Shown here one piece after another: positions 47,420 to 56,359 of a DNA stretch of 64,000 nucleotides. The stretch's first letter is position 1. Each line of letters starts with the position of its first letter. The DNA comes from DATMER01 sp963844885 (GTDB taxonomy: Bacteria; Acidobacteriota; Thermoanaerobaculia; Multivoradales; UBA5704). The notes under the pieces are model-generated. The model was not told the DNA's origin, made no database searches, and saw only the letters and a program-made list of their open reading frames with translations. The stretch spans positions 1-64,000 of the forward strand of contig CAWJQA010000012.1 of the NCBI GenBank assembly GCA_963844885.1, written 5' to 3'. The position numbers and the translations under genes are program-made.

Positions 47420-47800
47420 GTGAAGCGTTACGAGCAGGTGCTGTTGGGGATGTTTCTGGCCTGTTGGCTGGTGTACCTGCTCGCGGTGTTCCGGCTGGTG
47501 ACGCCGGAAGGCACGTGGAGCCCCGGCTTCTATCCGTACGACACCCTGGCCGCCGCCTTGGGCTGGGGTGCCGGCAATCTCTACGTCTACCGGACGCGGG
47601 ACCTGGCCGAGAAAGACCGGCGCCGCTTCATGCCGGGCTACTTCCTGGCCCCGCTGGGGTTGATCCTGCTGCTCAAGGTCATGATGCCGCTCGACTTCCA
47701 GCGCGCGGCCCCCTTCGTGGGAGTCTGGGCCTTCTGCGTGTTCAGCATCTTCTTCTTCGTGGCGATGAAGCTCCAGATCTGGGGCCGGCGGACGGGGTAG
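47420..47800 (+). CDS. Small four-helix membrane protein of unknown function
   Basis: The 126-residue protein starts at GTG 47420, thirteen bases after the gcvP stop. It has four hydrophobic segments (about 7-25, 43-56, 72-88 and 100-118) with short charged loops such as RTRDLAEKDRRRFMPGY. I do not recognise a family. Its position suggests co-transcription with the glycine cleavage genes, but no functional link is evident. Confidence 0.65.
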   Translation: MKRYEQVLLGMFLACWLVYLLAVFRLVTPEGTWSPGFYPYDTLAAALGWGAGNLYVYRTRDLAEKDRRRFMPGYFLAPLGLILLLKVMMPLDFQRAAPFVGVWAFCVFSIFFFVAMKLQIWGRRTG

Positions 47801-47817
47801 AGGGGCCGCCCTCCCGA

Positions 47818-47871
47818 CCTCACCCCCCGTCCCCCTCTCCCATCGCTCTCCCCCCGACCGGGAGAGGGGGG
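47818..47871. repeat. REP-like palindromic element
   Basis: CCTCACCCCCCGTCCCCCTC followed by TCCCGG-type palindromes (CCCCCGACCGGGAGAGGGGGG) resembles the elements at 8931-9095 and 56202-56266. It may end the upstream transcript. Confidence 0.65.
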
Positions 47872-48006
47872 CGCCACCACCCAAGGGAGGCGCCCCTTGC
47901 GGGCGCGGGCCCGTAGCCCCGGGTTTCAACCAGGCTTGCGCCCTGGGCTACATGCCGGAGCCCCCTCCGGGGGCTCGTCGAGTGAAGCTCTCCGTCCCGG
48001 CGGCGA

Positions 48007-48580
48007 AGTCACCTTCCCTGCTGCAAAGCAAACTCCCCCGCTGCAAAGTCAACTCCCCTGGTGCAAAGTCACCTTCCTCTGCCGCAAAGTCAACTCCTCC
48101 GATGCAGAGTCGACTTCTCTGATGCAAAGTCAACTTCCCCGTTGCAGAGTTGACTTCTCTGATGCAGAGTCAACTTCCCCGTTGCAGAGTCGACTTCTCT
48201 GATGCAGAGTCAACTCCCCCGTTGCAGAGTCGACTTCTCTGATGCAAAGTCAACTCCCCCGATGCAGAGTCGGCTTCTCTGATGCAGAGTCACCTTCCTT
48301 CGATGCAAAGTCGACTCCCCTGATGCAGAGTCAACTCCCCTGATGCAGAGTCAACTTCCCTGATGCAGAGTCAACTTCCCTGATGCAGAGTCAACTTCCC
48401 TGATGCAGAGTCAACTTCCCTGATGCAGAGTCACCTTCCCTGATGCAGAGTCAACTTCCCTGATGCAGAGTCACCTTCCCCCGCTGCAAAGTCGACTCCC
48501 CCGCTGCAAAGTCACCTTCCTTCGCTGCAAAGTCAACTTCTCTGATGCAAGGTGAGGCCCCCTGATGCAAAGTCGACTCC
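48007..48580. repeat. About 28 tandem copies of a 20-bp unit
   Basis: The unit is close to TGATGCAGAGTCAACTTCCC, repeated at an exact 20-base period; from 48321 to 48440 copies are nearly identical. Variable positions are few: CAGAG or CAAAG, GTCAAC, GTCGAC or GTCACC, and CTGATG, CCGTTG or CCGCTG. There are no unique spacers, so this is not a CRISPR array. The period is not a multiple of three and stop codons vary, so it is not a coding repeat. It fills the space between the membrane-protein gene and larE together with the REP-like element. Its role is unknown. Confidence 0.95.
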
Positions 48581-48631
48581 CTGGGGGCTCCGGAGAAGGC
48601 CCTGGCGCCCTGCGTGCTACGATCCCCGCCG

Positions 48632-49441
48632 ATGAGCGCTCTTGACCTCTCCTCCCGGATCGACACCCTGGTGGCGGACCTCGCCGGCCGCGGATCGGTG
48701 CTGGTCGCCTACTCGGGCGGTGTGGATTCCGGGGTGGTGGCCGCTCTCGCTCATCGGGCTCTGGGGGACCGGGCGCTGGCCGTGACGGCGGCGGCGGAGA
48801 CGCTTGCGGGCGCCGAGCTGGACCAGGCCCGCCGGCTCGCCGCCGAGATCGGCATCCGCCACGAGACGGTCACCTACAGCGAGCTGGACGACCCCGAGTT
48901 CGTGGCCAACCCGAGCCACCGCTGCTACGTCTGCCAGGGGATGCGGATGGACCGCATGATCCGCGAGGCGGCCGAGCGCGGTTTTTCGATCGTCTGTGAC
49001 GGCACCAACGCCTCGGACCCGGGTCCCGACCGGCCGGGGCTCGCGGCGGTCCGCGAGCGTGGAGTCTATTCGCCGCTCCTGGCGCACGGCATTACCAAGG
49101 ACACCACCCGCGAGATCGGCCGTTTCCTCGGCCTCTCGGTCTGGGACCGGCCGGCCAACGCCTGCCTCTCATCGCGCATCCCCCACGGCCAGCTCGTCAC
49201 CCTGGGCAAGCTGCGGCGGATCGAGTCGGCGGAGGACGTGCTCGCCGCGGCCGGCTTTCGGGTCGTGCGCGTGCGCCACGACGACGGCTCGGCCCGGGTC
49301 GAGGTCGCCCCCGACGAGGTGGAGCGCCTCGCCGGGATCTGGAGCGAGGTCGAGCCGCGCCTGCGCGGGCTCGGCTTCTCGCGGGTCAGCTACGATCCGC
49401 ACGGGTACCGCCGGGGCGGTGCCGACCTGGGCGCCTTGTGA
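48632..49441 (+). CDS. larE: ATP-dependent sacrificial sulfur transferase LarE
   Basis: The 269-residue PP-loop enzyme contributes sulfur from its own cysteine to the nickel-pincer nucleotide cofactor of lactate racemase-type enzymes. It has the PP-loop VLVAYSGGVDSGVVAALAHR, NPSHRCYVCQGMRMDRM, IVCDGTNASDPGPDRPG and the cysteine-containing NACLSSRIPHGQL. TACGAT (48618-48623) lies eight bases before ATG 48632 with no ribosome site, so it may be leaderless. It overlaps larB by four bases. Neither larC nor a lactate racemase (larA) gene is in the window. Confidence 0.9.
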   Translation: MSALDLSSRIDTLVADLAGRGSVLVAYSGGVDSGVVAALAHRALGDRALAVTAAAETLAGAELDQARRLAAEIGIRHETVTYSELDDPEFVANPSHRCYVCQGMRMDRMIREAAERGFSIVCDGTNASDPGPDRPGLAAVRERGVYSPLLAHGITKDTTREIGRFLGLSVWDRPANACLSSRIPHGQLVTLGKLRRIESAEDVLAAAGFRVVRVRHDDGSARVEVAPDEVERLAGIWSEVEPRLRGLGFSRVSYDPHGYRRGGADLGAL

Positions 49442-50193
49442 ATCCGCAACGGCTCCGCGAGCTGCTCGACGCGGTCGCGGCCGGCGACCTGTCTCCGGAC
49501 CAGGCCCTGGCCGACCTGGCCGAGCTGCCTTACGCGGATCTCGGCTTCGCCAAGCTCGATCTTCACCGCGAGCTGCGCAACGGCCTGCCCGAAGCCGTCT
49601 ACGCCGAAGGCAAGCGGACGGACGACCTGCTCGCCATCGTCGATCGCATGATGAAAGGCCACGGACGGGTGCTGGTCACCCGGCTGCGGCCTGAAGCGGC
49701 GGCGGCGATCCTGGCCGAGCGGCCCCGGGAGGACGCGGCCACCTACCATGAGCGCGCCCGCATCCTGACCTGCGGCCAGCCCCGCGACCGCCAGCCCGGC
49801 GCGATCGCCGTGCTCGCCGCCGGCACCTCGGACCTGGGGGTGGCGGAGGAGGCCGCGGTCTGCGCCGACTGGTTCGGCCACGAGGTCGAACGCTGCTACG
49901 ACGTCGGCATCGCCGGTCTCCACCGGCTGCTGGGGAACCTGCCGGCCATCCGCAAGGCCGACGTCGTGATCGCGGTCGCGGGTATGGACGGCGCGCTGCC
50001 GACCGTGGTGGCCGGCCTGGTTCCGGTGCCGGTGGTGGCGGTGCCGACCAGCGTGGGCTACGGCGCGAGCTTCGGCGGCATCGCCGCGCTCCTCACCATG
50101 CTGAACGCCTGCGCGCCGGGGATCGGCGTGGTGAACATCGACAACGGCTACGGCGCGGCCGTCCTCGCCAGCCGCATCGCCCGGCGCGCCTAG
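49438..50193 (+). CDS. larB: Nickel pincer cofactor biosynthesis protein LarB
   Basis: The 251-residue protein has an N-terminal helical domain and a C-terminal AIR-carboxylase (PurE-like) domain: AIAVLAAGTSDLGVAEEAAV, VERCYDVGIAGLHRLL, IAVAGMDGALPTVVAGLV and AVPTSVGYGASFGGIAALL. LarB carboxylates and hydrolyses nicotinic acid adenine dinucleotide to start synthesis of the pincer cofactor. GTG 49438 overlaps the larE stop, so the two are coupled. It converges with the hydrolase gene, overlapping by four bases. Confidence 0.92.
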   Translation: MNPQRLRELLDAVAAGDLSPDQALADLAELPYADLGFAKLDLHRELRNGLPEAVYAEGKRTDDLLAIVDRMMKGHGRVLVTRLRPEAAAAILAERPREDAATYHERARILTCGQPRDRQPGAIAVLAAGTSDLGVAEEAAVCADWFGHEVERCYDVGIAGLHRLLGNLPAIRKADVVIAVAGMDGALPTVVAGLVPVPVVAVPTSVGYGASFGGIAALLTMLNACAPGIGVVNIDNGYGAAVLASRIARRA

Positions 50194-51197
50194 CCCGAGA
50201 TCCCGGCCACGAAGCGGTCCAGCGAGCGGCAGAACGCCGCCGTGGCTTCGACGTGCGGGAGGGCGCCGGCGGTTTCGAAGATCTCCAACTCGGCGGTGTG
50301 CGCCAGGCGGTGCAGCCAGCGGTCCGCGTCCTCCACCTTCGGCGCCGGGGACTTCCGGCCCCAGCCGATCCAGACCGGCAGGCCGATCTCCGGCAGGAGC
50401 GTGGCCACGTCGTCGCCGAGGTCGCCGGACAGGTAGGCCGCCAGCGCCGCCCGGGAACGGCTCACGTGGCTCGCCCGGTAGTGATGATCGAGAAGCGCCG
50501 CGTCCACCCGCTCGGGCGCGGCGTAGACCTCCTTGCGCAGGTGGTGCGTGATGGCCGAACGGCTGGTCAGGAGATCGAGGATCGTGTCGCGCACCACCGG
50601 CAGCCGGAGCATCTTTCCCAGGAAATCCCCGTCCCCGCCGTCCAACCCCAGGGGAGAGACCAGGGCGAGCGCCCGCAGCAGACCCGGCCTCTCCGCGGCG
50701 ATCCGCACGGCGTAGGCCGCCGGCAGACCCGACGCGACCAGCACCGCCGGCTCCCCGGCGACCGCGGTGAGGAAACCCTCGAGCGCCTCGGTATAGAAGG
50801 ACGGCCGCCAGTCGCCAGGGCGCGGCGGCGCCGAGCGGCCCCAGCCCGGCAGGTCCGGCGCGTAGACCACGTAGCGCTCGGCGAGCTGCTCCGCCGCGGC
50901 CCGCCACTCGTTGGAGTCGTGGCCGGGACCGAAGGAGTGGAGGAGGACGATCGGCGGCCGGCCGGCCTGGCGCAGGCCGAGCTCCTGGAAGACGATCTCC
51001 CCGTGCCGGGCTGCGTAGCGGTGCGCGCGGCCCCAGCGCGGCGGCGACGGCGGCTCGGCCCGGCGCCGGATCACGGCGCTCGCCAGCGCCGGCACTCCCA
51101 GCGCCACGCCGGCCAGGACGAGGCCTTTCACCCAGGCCGCGACCCGGGGCTCCGGCTGTCCGTATCGACTCGTCGTATTGCCTCGCGTCCCGCGCAT
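50190..51197 (-). CDS. Alpha/beta-fold hydrolase, membrane-anchored
   Basis: The 335-residue protein starts at ATG 51197 after GGGAGGAG. A single hydrophobic segment (about 22-41) may anchor it. The hydrolase core shows PPIVLLHSFGPGHDSNEWRA, VVYAPDLPGWGRSAPP, the nucleophile region PAVLVASGLPAAYAVR (the usual GxSxG is replaced by VASGL, with Ser followed by Gly), and a late histidine in GALPHVEATAAF. The fold and cap insert are clear, but the substrate is unknown. Confidence 0.75.
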   Translation of the reverse strand: MRGTRGNTTSRYGQPEPRVAAWVKGLVLAGVALGVPALASAVIRRRAEPPSPPRWGRAHRYAARHGEIVFQELGLRQAGRPPIVLLHSFGPGHDSNEWRAAAEQLAERYVVYAPDLPGWGRSAPPRPGDWRPSFYTEALEGFLTAVAGEPAVLVASGLPAAYAVRIAAERPGLLRALALVSPLGLDGGDGDFLGKMLRLPVVRDTILDLLTSRSAITHHLRKEVYAAPERVDAALLDHHYRASHVSRSRAALAAYLSGDLGDDVATLLPEIGLPVWIGWGRKSPAPKVEDADRWLHRLAHTAELEIFETAGALPHVEATAAFCRSLDRFVAGISG

Positions 51198-51266
51198 CGT
51201 CTCCTCCCGGATCGTGAGGCTCCGAGGATAGCATCCCCACCGCCTGGAGGGGGATCGCGAACAAGC

Positions 51267-51272
51267 TATAAT
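51267..51272 (+). promoter_or_regulatory. -10 box of def
   Basis: A perfect TATAAT lies nine bases before the def ATG at 51282. No ribosome-binding site lies between, so the mRNA would start within about three bases of the start codon. Confidence 0.55.
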
Positions 51273-51281
51273 GCCTTCGTC

Positions 51282-51851
51282 ATGGCAGTCCAGCCCATCG
51301 TCCGCCTCGGCCACCCCGCTCTGCGGACCCCCGCGCGGCCCATCGAGCCGGGGAAGATCCGCGAGCCCGGGATCCAGCAGCTCATCGACGACATGGTGGA
51401 GACCATGCATGCCGCGCAGGGCGTCGGCCTGGCCGCGCCGCAGATCGCAGTCGGGCTCCAGGTCTTCGTCTATGCCGCCGCCGGCCATCCCGACCGCCAT
51501 CCGGACATCCCGCTCCACGTGGTGATCAACCCCATGATCACGCCGCAGGCGCGCGAGCTGGTCTACGACTGGGAAGGGTGCCTGTCCATCCCCGACCTCC
51601 GTGGCATGGTGCCGCGCCACCTGTCCGTCCGCGTCCAGGGCCTGGACCGGGACGGCCGGCCGCTCGACTACGTCGCCAGCGACTTCGAGGCCCGCATCGT
51701 CCAGCACGAGTACGACCACCTGAACGGCATCGTCTTCCTCGACCGCATGCGCGACCTCCGCACCCTCGGCTACACCGCGGAGTGGAACGAGCACATGGAG
51801 GGGGAGGAAGGCTCGGATGCCGGAGATACCGGCGACATTGCGGTCGGCTGA
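51282..51851 (+). CDS. def: Peptide deformylase
   Basis: The 189-residue metalloenzyme removes the formyl group from new proteins. All three motifs are present: GVGLAAPQ, EGCLSIP and QHEYDHLNG, which supply the metal-binding Cys and two His and the catalytic Glu. The C-terminal tail after about 170 is acidic and variable. The start follows a TATAAT box without a ribosome site. It is followed after three bases by rlmH. Confidence 0.96.
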   Translation: MAVQPIVRLGHPALRTPARPIEPGKIREPGIQQLIDDMVETMHAAQGVGLAAPQIAVGLQVFVYAAAGHPDRHPDIPLHVVINPMITPQARELVYDWEGCLSIPDLRGMVPRHLSVRVQGLDRDGRPLDYVASDFEARIVQHEYDHLNGIVFLDRMRDLRTLGYTAEWNEHMEGEEGSDAGDTGDIAVG

Positions 51852-51854
51852 AAC

Positions 51855-52331
51855 GTGGCGCGCGAGCTGGTGATCCTCTGGGCGGGACGCCACCACCGCT
51901 CGGGGTGGGAGGAGATCTGCTCGGAATACCGGCGCAAGATCTCCCACATGGCGGCTGTCCGTGACATCCCTGTGAAGGCCCGGGCCGCCTCGGACGACCC
52001 GCAGCGCCTCCGCATCGAGGGTCAGGCCCTCCTGGCGGCCCTGCCGCGGCCCTCCTGGCCCATCGCCCTGGACAGCCGCGGCGAGATCGTCGATTCCACG
52101 CAACTGGCCGAGCGCCTCGCCCGTATCAAGGCGGAATGGCCGCACCCTGTCGTCTTCGTCATCGGCTCCGACCTCGGTCTCGACCCGGCGGTGCTCGCCG
52201 AGGCGCGGTGGACCCTGTCGCTGGGGCGCCTGACCTTCTCCCACGAGCTGGCACGGGCCGTGCTGTACGAACAACTCTTCCGCACTCTCACCATTGAGGC
52301 CGGAATGAGCTATCATCGCGAACCCCTGTAA
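51855..52331 (+). CDS. rlmH: 23S rRNA pseudouridine-1915 N3-methyltransferase RlmH
   Basis: The 158-residue SPOUT methyltransferase shows the family C-terminus: FVIGSDLGLDPAVLAEARWT, SLGRLTFSHELARAVLYEQL and ending MSYHREPL, plus IALDSRGEIVDSTQLAERL. In canonical RlmH the glycine-rich loop is GGADG or GGPYG; here it is SDLG, a modest departure. It starts at GTG 51855, three bases after def, so the two are co-transcribed. Confidence 0.9.
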   Translation: MARELVILWAGRHHRSGWEEICSEYRRKISHMAAVRDIPVKARAASDDPQRLRIEGQALLAALPRPSWPIALDSRGEIVDSTQLAERLARIKAEWPHPVVFVIGSDLGLDPAVLAEARWTLSLGRLTFSHELARAVLYEQLFRTLTIEAGMSYHREPL

Positions 52332-52375
52332 CCCCGGGTGTGTGTTTCAGGAAGCGTTGAAAGGAGACCGCAAGC

Positions 52376-52786
52376 GTGGCCAAGACACAGAAGGCCAAGA
52401 CTCCCTCTGCCGTGGAGCCCCAGGACCAGAGCCAGTTTGAAGGTCTGCGGACCCGGCTGCTGGAGCAGAGGCGGGAGATGTACGATCTCTACAACCAGGA
52501 CATCCGCGCCGGTCAGGAATCCGCCGACGACGGGACCGAGGACATCGTCGATCGGGCGAACAACCACTACAACCGGGAGCTGATGTTCTCGCTGTCCGAC
52601 TCCGAGCGGCAGCGCCTGCTTCAGATCGAGGAGGCCATCCGGCGCCTGGACGATGGTGTCTACGGCCGGTGCGGCAACTGCGGCGGGCCGATCAACCCCC
52701 TGCGCCTCGAGGCGGTGCCCTGGGCGCGCTTCTGCATCGACTGCCAGGAGCTGGTCGAGCGCGGCATGATCGACGCCGAGGGATGA
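52376..52786 (+). CDS. dksA: DksA/TraR-family zinc-finger protein
   Basis: The 136-residue protein has a coiled-coil N-terminal half and the C4 zinc finger CGNCGGPINPLRLEAVPWAR then FCIDCQELVERG, typical of DksA-type regulators that bind the RNA polymerase secondary channel. Its acidic tip region, GQESADDGTEDIVDRANNHY, also fits. GTG 52376 follows AAAGGAG. It overlaps holA by four bases (ATGA). Confidence 0.88.
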   Translation: MAKTQKAKTPSAVEPQDQSQFEGLRTRLLEQRREMYDLYNQDIRAGQESADDGTEDIVDRANNHYNRELMFSLSDSERQRLLQIEEAIRRLDDGVYGRCGNCGGPINPLRLEAVPWARFCIDCQELVERGMIDAEG

Positions 52787-54281
52787 CGGCGCCCGTCGAG
52801 ACCTTCCTCGCCCGCCTCGGGCGCGATCGACCGCAGGTCGCTGTGGTCCACGGCGACCTCGTGCTCGCCGAGCCGGCGGCGGTGCGCGCCGCCCGGGTTC
52901 TGGCCGAAGCCCACGGCCTGCCCGCGGACCGGGTGGAGATCCACCGCCATCCGCCGTCGCTCGCGCCCATCCTCCAGGATCTCCGCACCTATTCCCTGTT
53001 CGGCGGCGCCAAGGTGCTGCTGGCCCTGGACACGGCCGTGTTCGCGGACCGCAACGCCGCCGCCGGCCTGATCGACGACGCGGCGGAGGTTCTCCCTCTC
53101 GCCTCCCGCCATCCCCACCCCCCCCAAGATTCCCTCGGGTCGCGGGAGCGCCAGGCGGCCTCGCGGCTCGTCCAGGCGCTCCTCCTCTTCGACGTCGCCC
53201 CCGATTCCGGCCCCCCCGAGCGGGTGCTGTCGGCGCTCCCGGCCTGGGCCTTCGAAGGCGACCGCAGCGCCAAGGGCGCGCGCGCGCGCGGCAAGAAGCA
53301 GGTGGAGGAGCTGCGGACCGGCCTCGCCGCCCTGCTCGACGCGGCGGTGCGCGAAGGCATCCAGGGGATCGGCCAGGGCGACCTCACCGAGCTGGCGGAC
53401 GCCGTCCGCGGCGGTCTTCCCGACGGCCACGTCCTCCTCTTTGCCGAGCGCTCCGCAGCCGCGGACCACCCGGTCGTCAAGCTGCTGGAGGAGCGCGGCG
53501 CCGTGCTGGCCGTGGGGAGCGTCGAGGCCGATCGCGGCGGCTTCCAGGGGCTCGAGCCGATCGCCGAGGAGCTCGAACGCCAGACCGGCGTGGCCATCGC
53601 GCCGGACGCCCTCGCCGAGCTGGCCCGGCGCACCCTGCGCAAGCAGGGGGACGGGAGAGGCAAGGAGACCGGGATCGACGCCGATTCGACCTCCCGCCTG
53701 GCCGGCGAGTACCGCAAGCTCGCCAATCTGGTACAGGGCGGGGGGGAACGGGAGAGGCCCGGATCACCCGCAAGATCGTGGAGCATAACGTCGAGGACCG
53801 CGGCGAGGAGGACGTCTGGCAGCTCATGGACGCGATCGCCACCGGACGCGCGGGCGAGGCGCTGGACCGCCTCCACCGCCTCCTGACCTCGGCCGACGAT
53901 CCGCTCGCCGCCCGGCTGACGTTCTTCGCCCTGTTCTCCGCCTTCTGCCGGCAGCTCACCGCGATCCGCGGCATGATGCGCGCCGCGCGCGTGCCGGGGG
54001 GCGAGGCGAATTTCGCCCGCTTCCGCGACCGCCTGGCGCCCGCGCTCCAGGGCGAGCTTCCCGGCGGCGGCAAGAATCCGCTCGCCGGGCTCCACCCGTT
54101 TCGCCTCCACAAAGCCTACCTGGCCGCCTCGCGCCTCCCCGAGCCGATGCTCGCCCGGCTGCCCGCCGAAGTCCTGGACACCGAGCTCCAGCTCAAGGGA
54201 GAGAGCGGCGAGCCGGATTCCGCTTTGGCCGATCTGGTGGCGCGCGTGGCCATGGCGGGATCGCAGAACAGGGCGCGATGA
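52783..54281 (+). pseudogene. holA: DNA polymerase III delta subunit HolA, one frameshift
   Basis: ATG 52783 overlaps the dksA stop. The N-terminal part (VAVVHGDLVLAEPAAVRAAR, YSLFGGAKVLLALD) runs to about 53737. There a run of seven G (53740-53746) shifts the frame; dropping one G joins it to ITRKIVEHNVEDRGEEDVWQ, ALDRLHRLLTSADDPLAARL and HPFRLHKAYLAASRL, ending at 54281. The whole has the HolA layout of AAA+ modules followed by a helical collar domain, though longer than usual (about 498 residues). HolA opens the sliding clamp and is essential, so a homopolymer sequence error is most likely. Confidence 0.8.
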
Positions 54282-54294
54282 ATCGCGCCAAACT

Positions 54295-54329
54295 ATTGTA
54301 GGGGCGGCCACAAGGGCCGCCCCTACAAT
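54295..54329. terminator. Perfect 15-bp hairpin after holA
   Basis: ATTGTAGGGGCGGCC pairs with GGCCGCCCCTACAAT. Genes on both sides converge here, and its right arm extends six bases into the end of the zinc-ribbon gene. It probably terminates both, and may also be a dispersed repeat, since this hairpin sequence is common in other genomes. Confidence 0.65.
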
Positions 54330-54580
54330 TCTTCCTCGCCGGTGCCTTCCTCCCCGTGCTTGCCGCCGCCCCGCCACTCGGGGTCACGGCGGGCGAAGAC
54401 GTCCAGGTGGCGCGGCACCTCCAGCAGCGTGCGGGTGACGTTCGGGTCGCAGATGCCGTTCTCACACTCGTAGGTGTAGACGTTCCAGTCCTCCCGCCGG
54501 GCGAAGCTCGCGAGGGTCTGATACGTATTGCAATGTCCGCATTTGATCGATATGTTCCGGATGTCGATGGAGTCGCTCAT
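54323..54580 (-). CDS. Small zinc-ribbon-like protein of unknown function
   Basis: The 85-residue protein starts MSDSIDIRNISIKCGHCNTY, with CGHC, and later has YTYECENGICDP, giving two pairs of cysteines (CxxC and CxxxxC) that could hold one zinc. The C-terminus is acidic (EEGTGEEEL) and lies in the terminator hairpin. I chose ATG 54580 over an in-frame ATG at 54610. Its start lies 12 bases from the divergent VWFA gene's start, so the promoters must overlap coding sequence. The family was not recognised. Confidence 0.6.
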   Translation of the reverse strand: MSDSIDIRNISIKCGHCNTYQTLASFARREDWNVYTYECENGICDPNVTRTLLEVPRHLDVFARRDPEWRGGGKHGEEGTGEEEL

Positions 54581-54592
54581 GCGGTCAGGATC

Positions 54593-55543
54593 ATGCCACG
54601 AATAATCCACTTCCTGTTCCCCGGGCTCCTGGCCGTCCTGGCGGCCGGGGCCGCGGCCCAGGGCAGTGAGCCGGCGCCTCCGTCATTCACGGAGGAGGTC
54701 TCGGTCGGCTACGTCCTGGTGCCGCTGGTCGTCCGCTCCGGCGCGGGCTACGCCGACCGGCTGGATCGGGACGACTTCCGGCTCCTGGTGGACGGCAAGC
54801 CGGTCCGGATCGACAGCTTCGAGCGGCGAGCGGACGCGGCGGCGAGCATCGTCTTCCTCCAGGACGTCTCCGGCAGCATGGAGGGGTCGAGCCTGGAGGC
54901 GAGCCGGCAGGTGGTGCGCTTCTTCCTGGACAAGGCCATGCAGGGGGACGAGTTCGCCATCGCGACCTTCGCCGGCGGCGAGGGCCAGGTGGACGTGCCG
55001 TTCACCTCGGACCTCGGCGCTCTGCGCGAGGCGGTGAGCGGCTGGAAGGGGTACGGCACGACCGCGCTCCACGACGCCGTGGCCTGGGTGCCGTCGATCT
55101 CCAGCGAGGGGCACAACCCGAAGCGGTTCGCCCTGCTGGTGACGGACGGCATGGACAACGCGAGCCGCATCACCCCGGAGCAGGCGCGGGACATCGTCCG
55201 CCGGGCGCAGCTCCCGGTCTACGTGATCGGCCTCGGCTCGGGCAGCCCGTACGAGCTCACGGACCAGGGCGAAAAGATGTACCGTTACGCCGACGTGCTC
55301 AACCTGCTGGCGGCCACCACCGGCGGGCGGTACTATGCCATCTCGCACGTCGATGATTTGCAGCAGGCCCTGACGGCCATCCTCGACGATCTCCGGCACC
55401 AGTACGTGCTGGGCTTCCCGACCGGCGAGGGCAAGCCGCGCCAGCGGGACGTGAAGGTGGAGGTCAAGTCGGGCGCCCGCACCGTGTTGTTCCGGCGCGG
55501 GTACAAGGGGCCGCCTCCAGCCGGTCAAGGCTCGGGCGGCTGA
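54593..55543 (+). CDS. VWFA-domain protein of acidobacterial type
   Basis: The 316-residue protein has a signal peptide (MPRIIHFLFPGLLAVLAAGA), an N-terminal strand-rich stretch (LVPLVVRSGAGYADRLDRDD, FRLLVDGKPVRIDSF), and a von Willebrand A domain with the MIDAS motif DVSGSMEGSS, the threonine in GYGTTALHDAV and the aspartate in LLVTDGMDNAS. The C-terminus (RHQYVLGFPTGEGKPRQRD) is characteristic of the 'VWFA-related acidobacterial domain' family, which supports the taxonomic guess. It is exported, with an unknown partner. Confidence 0.85.
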   Translation: MPRIIHFLFPGLLAVLAAGAAAQGSEPAPPSFTEEVSVGYVLVPLVVRSGAGYADRLDRDDFRLLVDGKPVRIDSFERRADAAASIVFLQDVSGSMEGSSLEASRQVVRFFLDKAMQGDEFAIATFAGGEGQVDVPFTSDLGALREAVSGWKGYGTTALHDAVAWVPSISSEGHNPKRFALLVTDGMDNASRITPEQARDIVRRAQLPVYVIGLGSGSPYELTDQGEKMYRYADVLNLLAATTGGRYYAISHVDDLQQALTAILDDLRHQYVLGFPTGEGKPRQRDVKVEVKSGARTVLFRRGYKGPPPAGQGSGG

Positions 55544-55575
55544 AGCGAAGGACAACCGCAGAGGAGCACTTTGAT

Positions 55576-56199
55576 ATGAACAAGCTGGGTTTCATCGCGC
55601 TGGCGCTGGCCGTGGCGCTGTCGGCCACCGGATGCGCAACCAAGAAATACGTCCGCCAGGAGACAGGGACCGTCGACGCCCGCGTCGACAAAGTCGAGGG
55701 CCAGGTCGAAGAGGCCCAGACCCGTCTGGACACGCACCAGAAGCGGATCGAAAAGAACGAGCAGCAGATCGGAGAGGCGTCGAAGACCGCCCAGGAGGCG
55801 CTGCAGCGCGCCATGGACGCGGGCAAGCTCGCCGAGGGCAAGCTGCTCTACGAGACCGTGCTCACCGACGAGAAGGTGAAGTTCGGGTTCGACACCTCGG
55901 AGCTCTCGCCGGAGGCCAAGGCCGCCCTCGACGAGTTCGCGGAGCGGCTCAAGGCCGAGAACCAGGGTGTCTACATCGAGATCCAGGGCCACACGGACAG
56001 CGTGGGCTCGGAGAAGTACAACGAGGAGCTCGGCCTGCTAAGGGCGGAGGCGGTCCGCCGCTACCTGAGCCAGCAGCACAAGTTCCCGCTCCACCGGATC
56101 AACGTGATCTCCTACGGGGAGACCGCCGCGGTGGCCGACAACAGCACCCGCGAGGGACGGTCGCAGAACCGCCGCGTGGTGCTGGTGGTGCTGAGGTAG
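55576..56199 (+). CDS. OmpA-family peptidoglycan-associated lipoprotein
   Basis: The 207-residue protein starts MNKLGFIALALAVALSATGC, with a lipobox (ATGC), so it is a lipoprotein. A coiled coil (about 30-75) is followed by the OmpA peptidoglycan-binding domain: VKFGFDTSELSPEAKAALDE, IEIQGHTDSVGSEKYNEELG, LLRAEAVRRYL and RSQNRRVVLVV. ATG 55576 follows GGAGCAC. It probably anchors the outer membrane to the wall. It lies 32 bases after the VWFA gene and is likely co-transcribed. Confidence 0.9.
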   Translation: MNKLGFIALALAVALSATGCATKKYVRQETGTVDARVDKVEGQVEEAQTRLDTHQKRIEKNEQQIGEASKTAQEALQRAMDAGKLAEGKLLYETVLTDEKVKFGFDTSELSPEAKAALDEFAERLKAENQGVYIEIQGHTDSVGSEKYNEELGLLRAEAVRRYLSQQHKFPLHRINVISYGETAAVADNSTREGRSQNRRVVLVVLR

Positions 56200-56201
56200 G
56201 C

Positions 56202-56345
56202 CCTCACCCCCCGGCCCCCTCTCCCGGTCCACCCGAATCCACCCGCCCCGGGAGAGGGGGAGACTTACAAAAGACCTTGGAAGCAAGAGGGCGGTGGCTC
56301 CCTCTCCCCCGGCACGGGGGAGAGGGCCGGGGAGAGGGGGGATGG
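56202..56345. repeat. Two adjoining REP-like elements
   Basis: 56202-56266 is nearly identical to the left arm at 8932-8995 (CTCACCCCCCGGCCCCCTCT onward). 56300-56345 is a second type (CTCCCTCTCCCCCGGCACGG and GGAGAGGGCCGGGGAGAGG, followed by ATGGGATCAA) that recurs at 62062-62110. They lie between converging genes and may terminate both. Confidence 0.75.
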
Positions 56346-56359
56346 GATCAACTCCGGGA

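Noticed and set aside
48007..48580. CRISPR array
   Set aside because: The 20-bp units are contiguous with no unique spacers, and no cas gene is near.
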